A stretch of DNA of 64,000 bases from Bacteroidales bacterium (GTDB taxonomy: Bacteria > Bacteroidota > Bacteroidia > Bacteroidales > Prolixibacteraceae): NCBI GenBank assembly GCA_012729335.1, contig JAAYDJ010000013.1, positions 1 to 64,000 of the forward strand. The letters run 5' to 3'. The position numbers and the translations under genes are program-made. Positions 63,221-64,000 of the stretch are shown here, piece by piece. Each line of letters begins with the position of its first letter. The first letter of the stretch is position 1. The notes beneath the pieces are model-generated. The model was not told where the DNA came from and ran no database searches. It was given only the letters and a program-made list of their open reading frames with translations.

Positions 63221-63574
63221 ATGATGAATCAGTATGAAACCGTTTTCATTGCAACTCCCGTTTTATCTGAGCCACAGGTAAAGGAAGCGGTAAAAAAATT
63301 CAGGGACATCATCACCGACAACGGTGGCGAAATGATCCATGAAGAAGAATGGGGGATGAAAAAACTGGCTTACCCCATCCAAAAGAAATCGACAGGATTT
63401 TATCACCTGTTTGAATTCAAGGCAGCTCCGGCTTTCATTGACAAACTGGAAACCGAATTCCGCCGTGATGAGAAAGTGATCCGTTTCCTGACCGTGAAAC
63501 TGGACAAGTATGCGGCTGAATACAGCCAGAAAAGAAGGAATTTATTAAAGGACAAAGCAGTAAAGGAGGAATAG
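63221..63574 (+). CDS. rpsF: 30S ribosomal protein S6
   Basis: A 117-residue S6 (or 116 if the second ATG is used) with the family start [17 protein letters not shown] and [32 protein letters not shown] in the middle. It binds the central domain of 16S rRNA with S18. The Lys/Glu-rich C-terminus is typical. It heads the usual rpsF-rpsR-rplI operon, with S18 starting 3 bases later. Confidence 0.97.
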   Translation: MMNQYETVFIATPVLSEPQVKEAVKKFRDIITDNGGEMIHEEEWGMKKLAYPIQKKSTGFYHLFEFKAAPAFIDKLETEFRRDEKVIRFLTVKLDKYAAEYSQKRRNLLKDKAVKEE

Positions 63575-63577
63575 ACC

Positions 63578-63847
63578 ATGACCGCCAATTCAAGTGAAAT
63601 CAGATACCTGACCCCGCCGTCAGTAGAGATCAAGAAGAAAAAGTACTGCCGTTTCAAAAAGAACGGGATCAAATATGTGGATTACAAAGATCCGGAGTTC
63701 CTCAAGAAGTTTCTGAATGAGCAGGGCAAGATTCTTCCCCGCCGCCTCACCGGCACATCACTGAAATTCCAGCGCAAGGTTGCACGATCCATTAAAAGGG
63801 CTCGCCACCTGGCTTTGCTACCCTATGTTGCTGATATGTTGAAATAA
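63578..63847 (+). CDS. rpsR: 30S ribosomal protein S18
   Basis: An 89-residue S18 with the signatures [37 protein letters not shown] (shown in parts: [27 protein letters not shown]) and the C-terminal [11 protein letters not shown]. It binds 16S rRNA as a partner of S6. A good Shine-Dalgarno AAGGAGGA precedes the ATG, unusual in strength for this window. It follows rpsF after 3 bases. Confidence 0.97.
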   Translation: MTANSSEIRYLTPPSVEIKKKKYCRFKKNGIKYVDYKDPEFLKKFLNEQGKILPRRLTGTSLKFQRKVARSIKRARHLALLPYVADMLK

Positions 63848-63864
63848 TTAAAGGAGGAAAGACG

Positions 63865-64000
63865 ATGCAGATTATTTTAATTCAGGACGTAGAGAACCTT
63901 GGGCACAAGGACGACATCATCAATGTGAAGGACGGGTATGCGCGGAATTATTTGATTCCCCAGAAAATGGCCATCATTGCCACCGAATCGGCCCGCAAGG
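63865..64000 (+). CDS. rplI: 50S ribosomal protein L9, 3' end outside the window
   Basis: The first 45 codons are present, beginning [20 protein letters not shown] and including the L9 motif [13 protein letters not shown] strong AAGGAGG lies upstream. L9 spans the base of the L1 stalk. It completes the rpsF-rpsR-rplI order. Confidence 0.95.
   Translation, partial: MQIILIQDVENLGHKDDIINVKDGYARNYLIPQKMAIIATESARK

Overview
The window looks like a gene-dense chromosomal segment of a GC-rich Bacteroidota, probably a Bacteroidales-type anaerobe. The evidence is a TonB-dependent receptor with a carboxypeptidase-like N-terminal domain, family proteins typical of that phylum (OstA-like, DUF5063, DUF5916, HYC_CC_PP), FucI with a GntR-type FucR, a carboxynorspermidine synthase, weak Shine-Dalgarno sites, and many copies of the phylum's -7 element TAnnTTTG directly upstream of genes. 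I see no rRNA, tRNA, CRISPR array, insertion sequence, integrase or prophage gene.

Layout. 1-2146: a repeat/coiled-coil protein cut by the window edge and a carboxynorspermidine synthase, closed by an intrinsic terminator. 2320-5065: a DUF819 membrane protein facing a lipoprotein that fuses DUF1080 to a PHP-like domain. 5119-8446 (minus): a metal-handling module, HYC_CC_PP-like protein, TonB-dependent receptor, HMA-domain protein. 8552-11179: a DPP III-like zinc peptidase and a TPR protein. 11334-15501 (minus): ferritin, a RelA/SpoT homologue with a degenerate hydrolase half, and a glycerate kinase with a TPR tail. 15722-25837: secreted hydrolases (lipase-like, C1 peptidase, CE15-like esterase), a family 2 glycosyltransferase, a beta-barrel candidate, a large TPR protein, a ChaN-like protein and RarA. 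25956-29486: rhamnulokinase, CorA, and a CrcB-DUF190 fluoride export pair. 29594-37193: a Tat-exported aldo/keto reductase, the DUF5063-exonuclease-RlmI operon, RecQ and GuaB. 37258-44280 (plus): an envelope-biogenesis operon with three SurA/parvulin-like proteins, a MoxR ATPase and an OstA-like protein. 44319-49271: YccF, MATE transporter, metal-type KdsA, TypA. 49347-56325: a TolB-like propeller protein, FucR and FucI, a DAACS symporter and a zinc alcohol dehydrogenase. 56731-64000: a DUF5916 outer-membrane protein, a three-gene biotin-dependent carboxylase (biotin carboxylase, carrier, carboxyltransferase), and the start of rpsF-rpsR-rplI.

The themes are envelope assembly, uptake and use of deoxysugars and plant or algal polysaccharide pieces, metal and ion homeostasis (ferritin, copper-type TonB module, CorA, CrcB) and central metabolism.

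The most interesting part is not a protein. It is the 371-base spacer between the divergent genes corA and crcB. On the plus side it holds a promoter followed at once by a convincing fluoride-riboswitch-like element. On the minus side it holds a promoter, a 16-codon leader ORF and a terminator-type hairpin whose T-run abuts the corA start codon. Other RNA-level candidates are a pseudoknot-topology pair of inverted repeats after the alcohol dehydrogenase, a possible small RNA at about 56609-56725, and a terminator hairpin shared between ferritin and relA.
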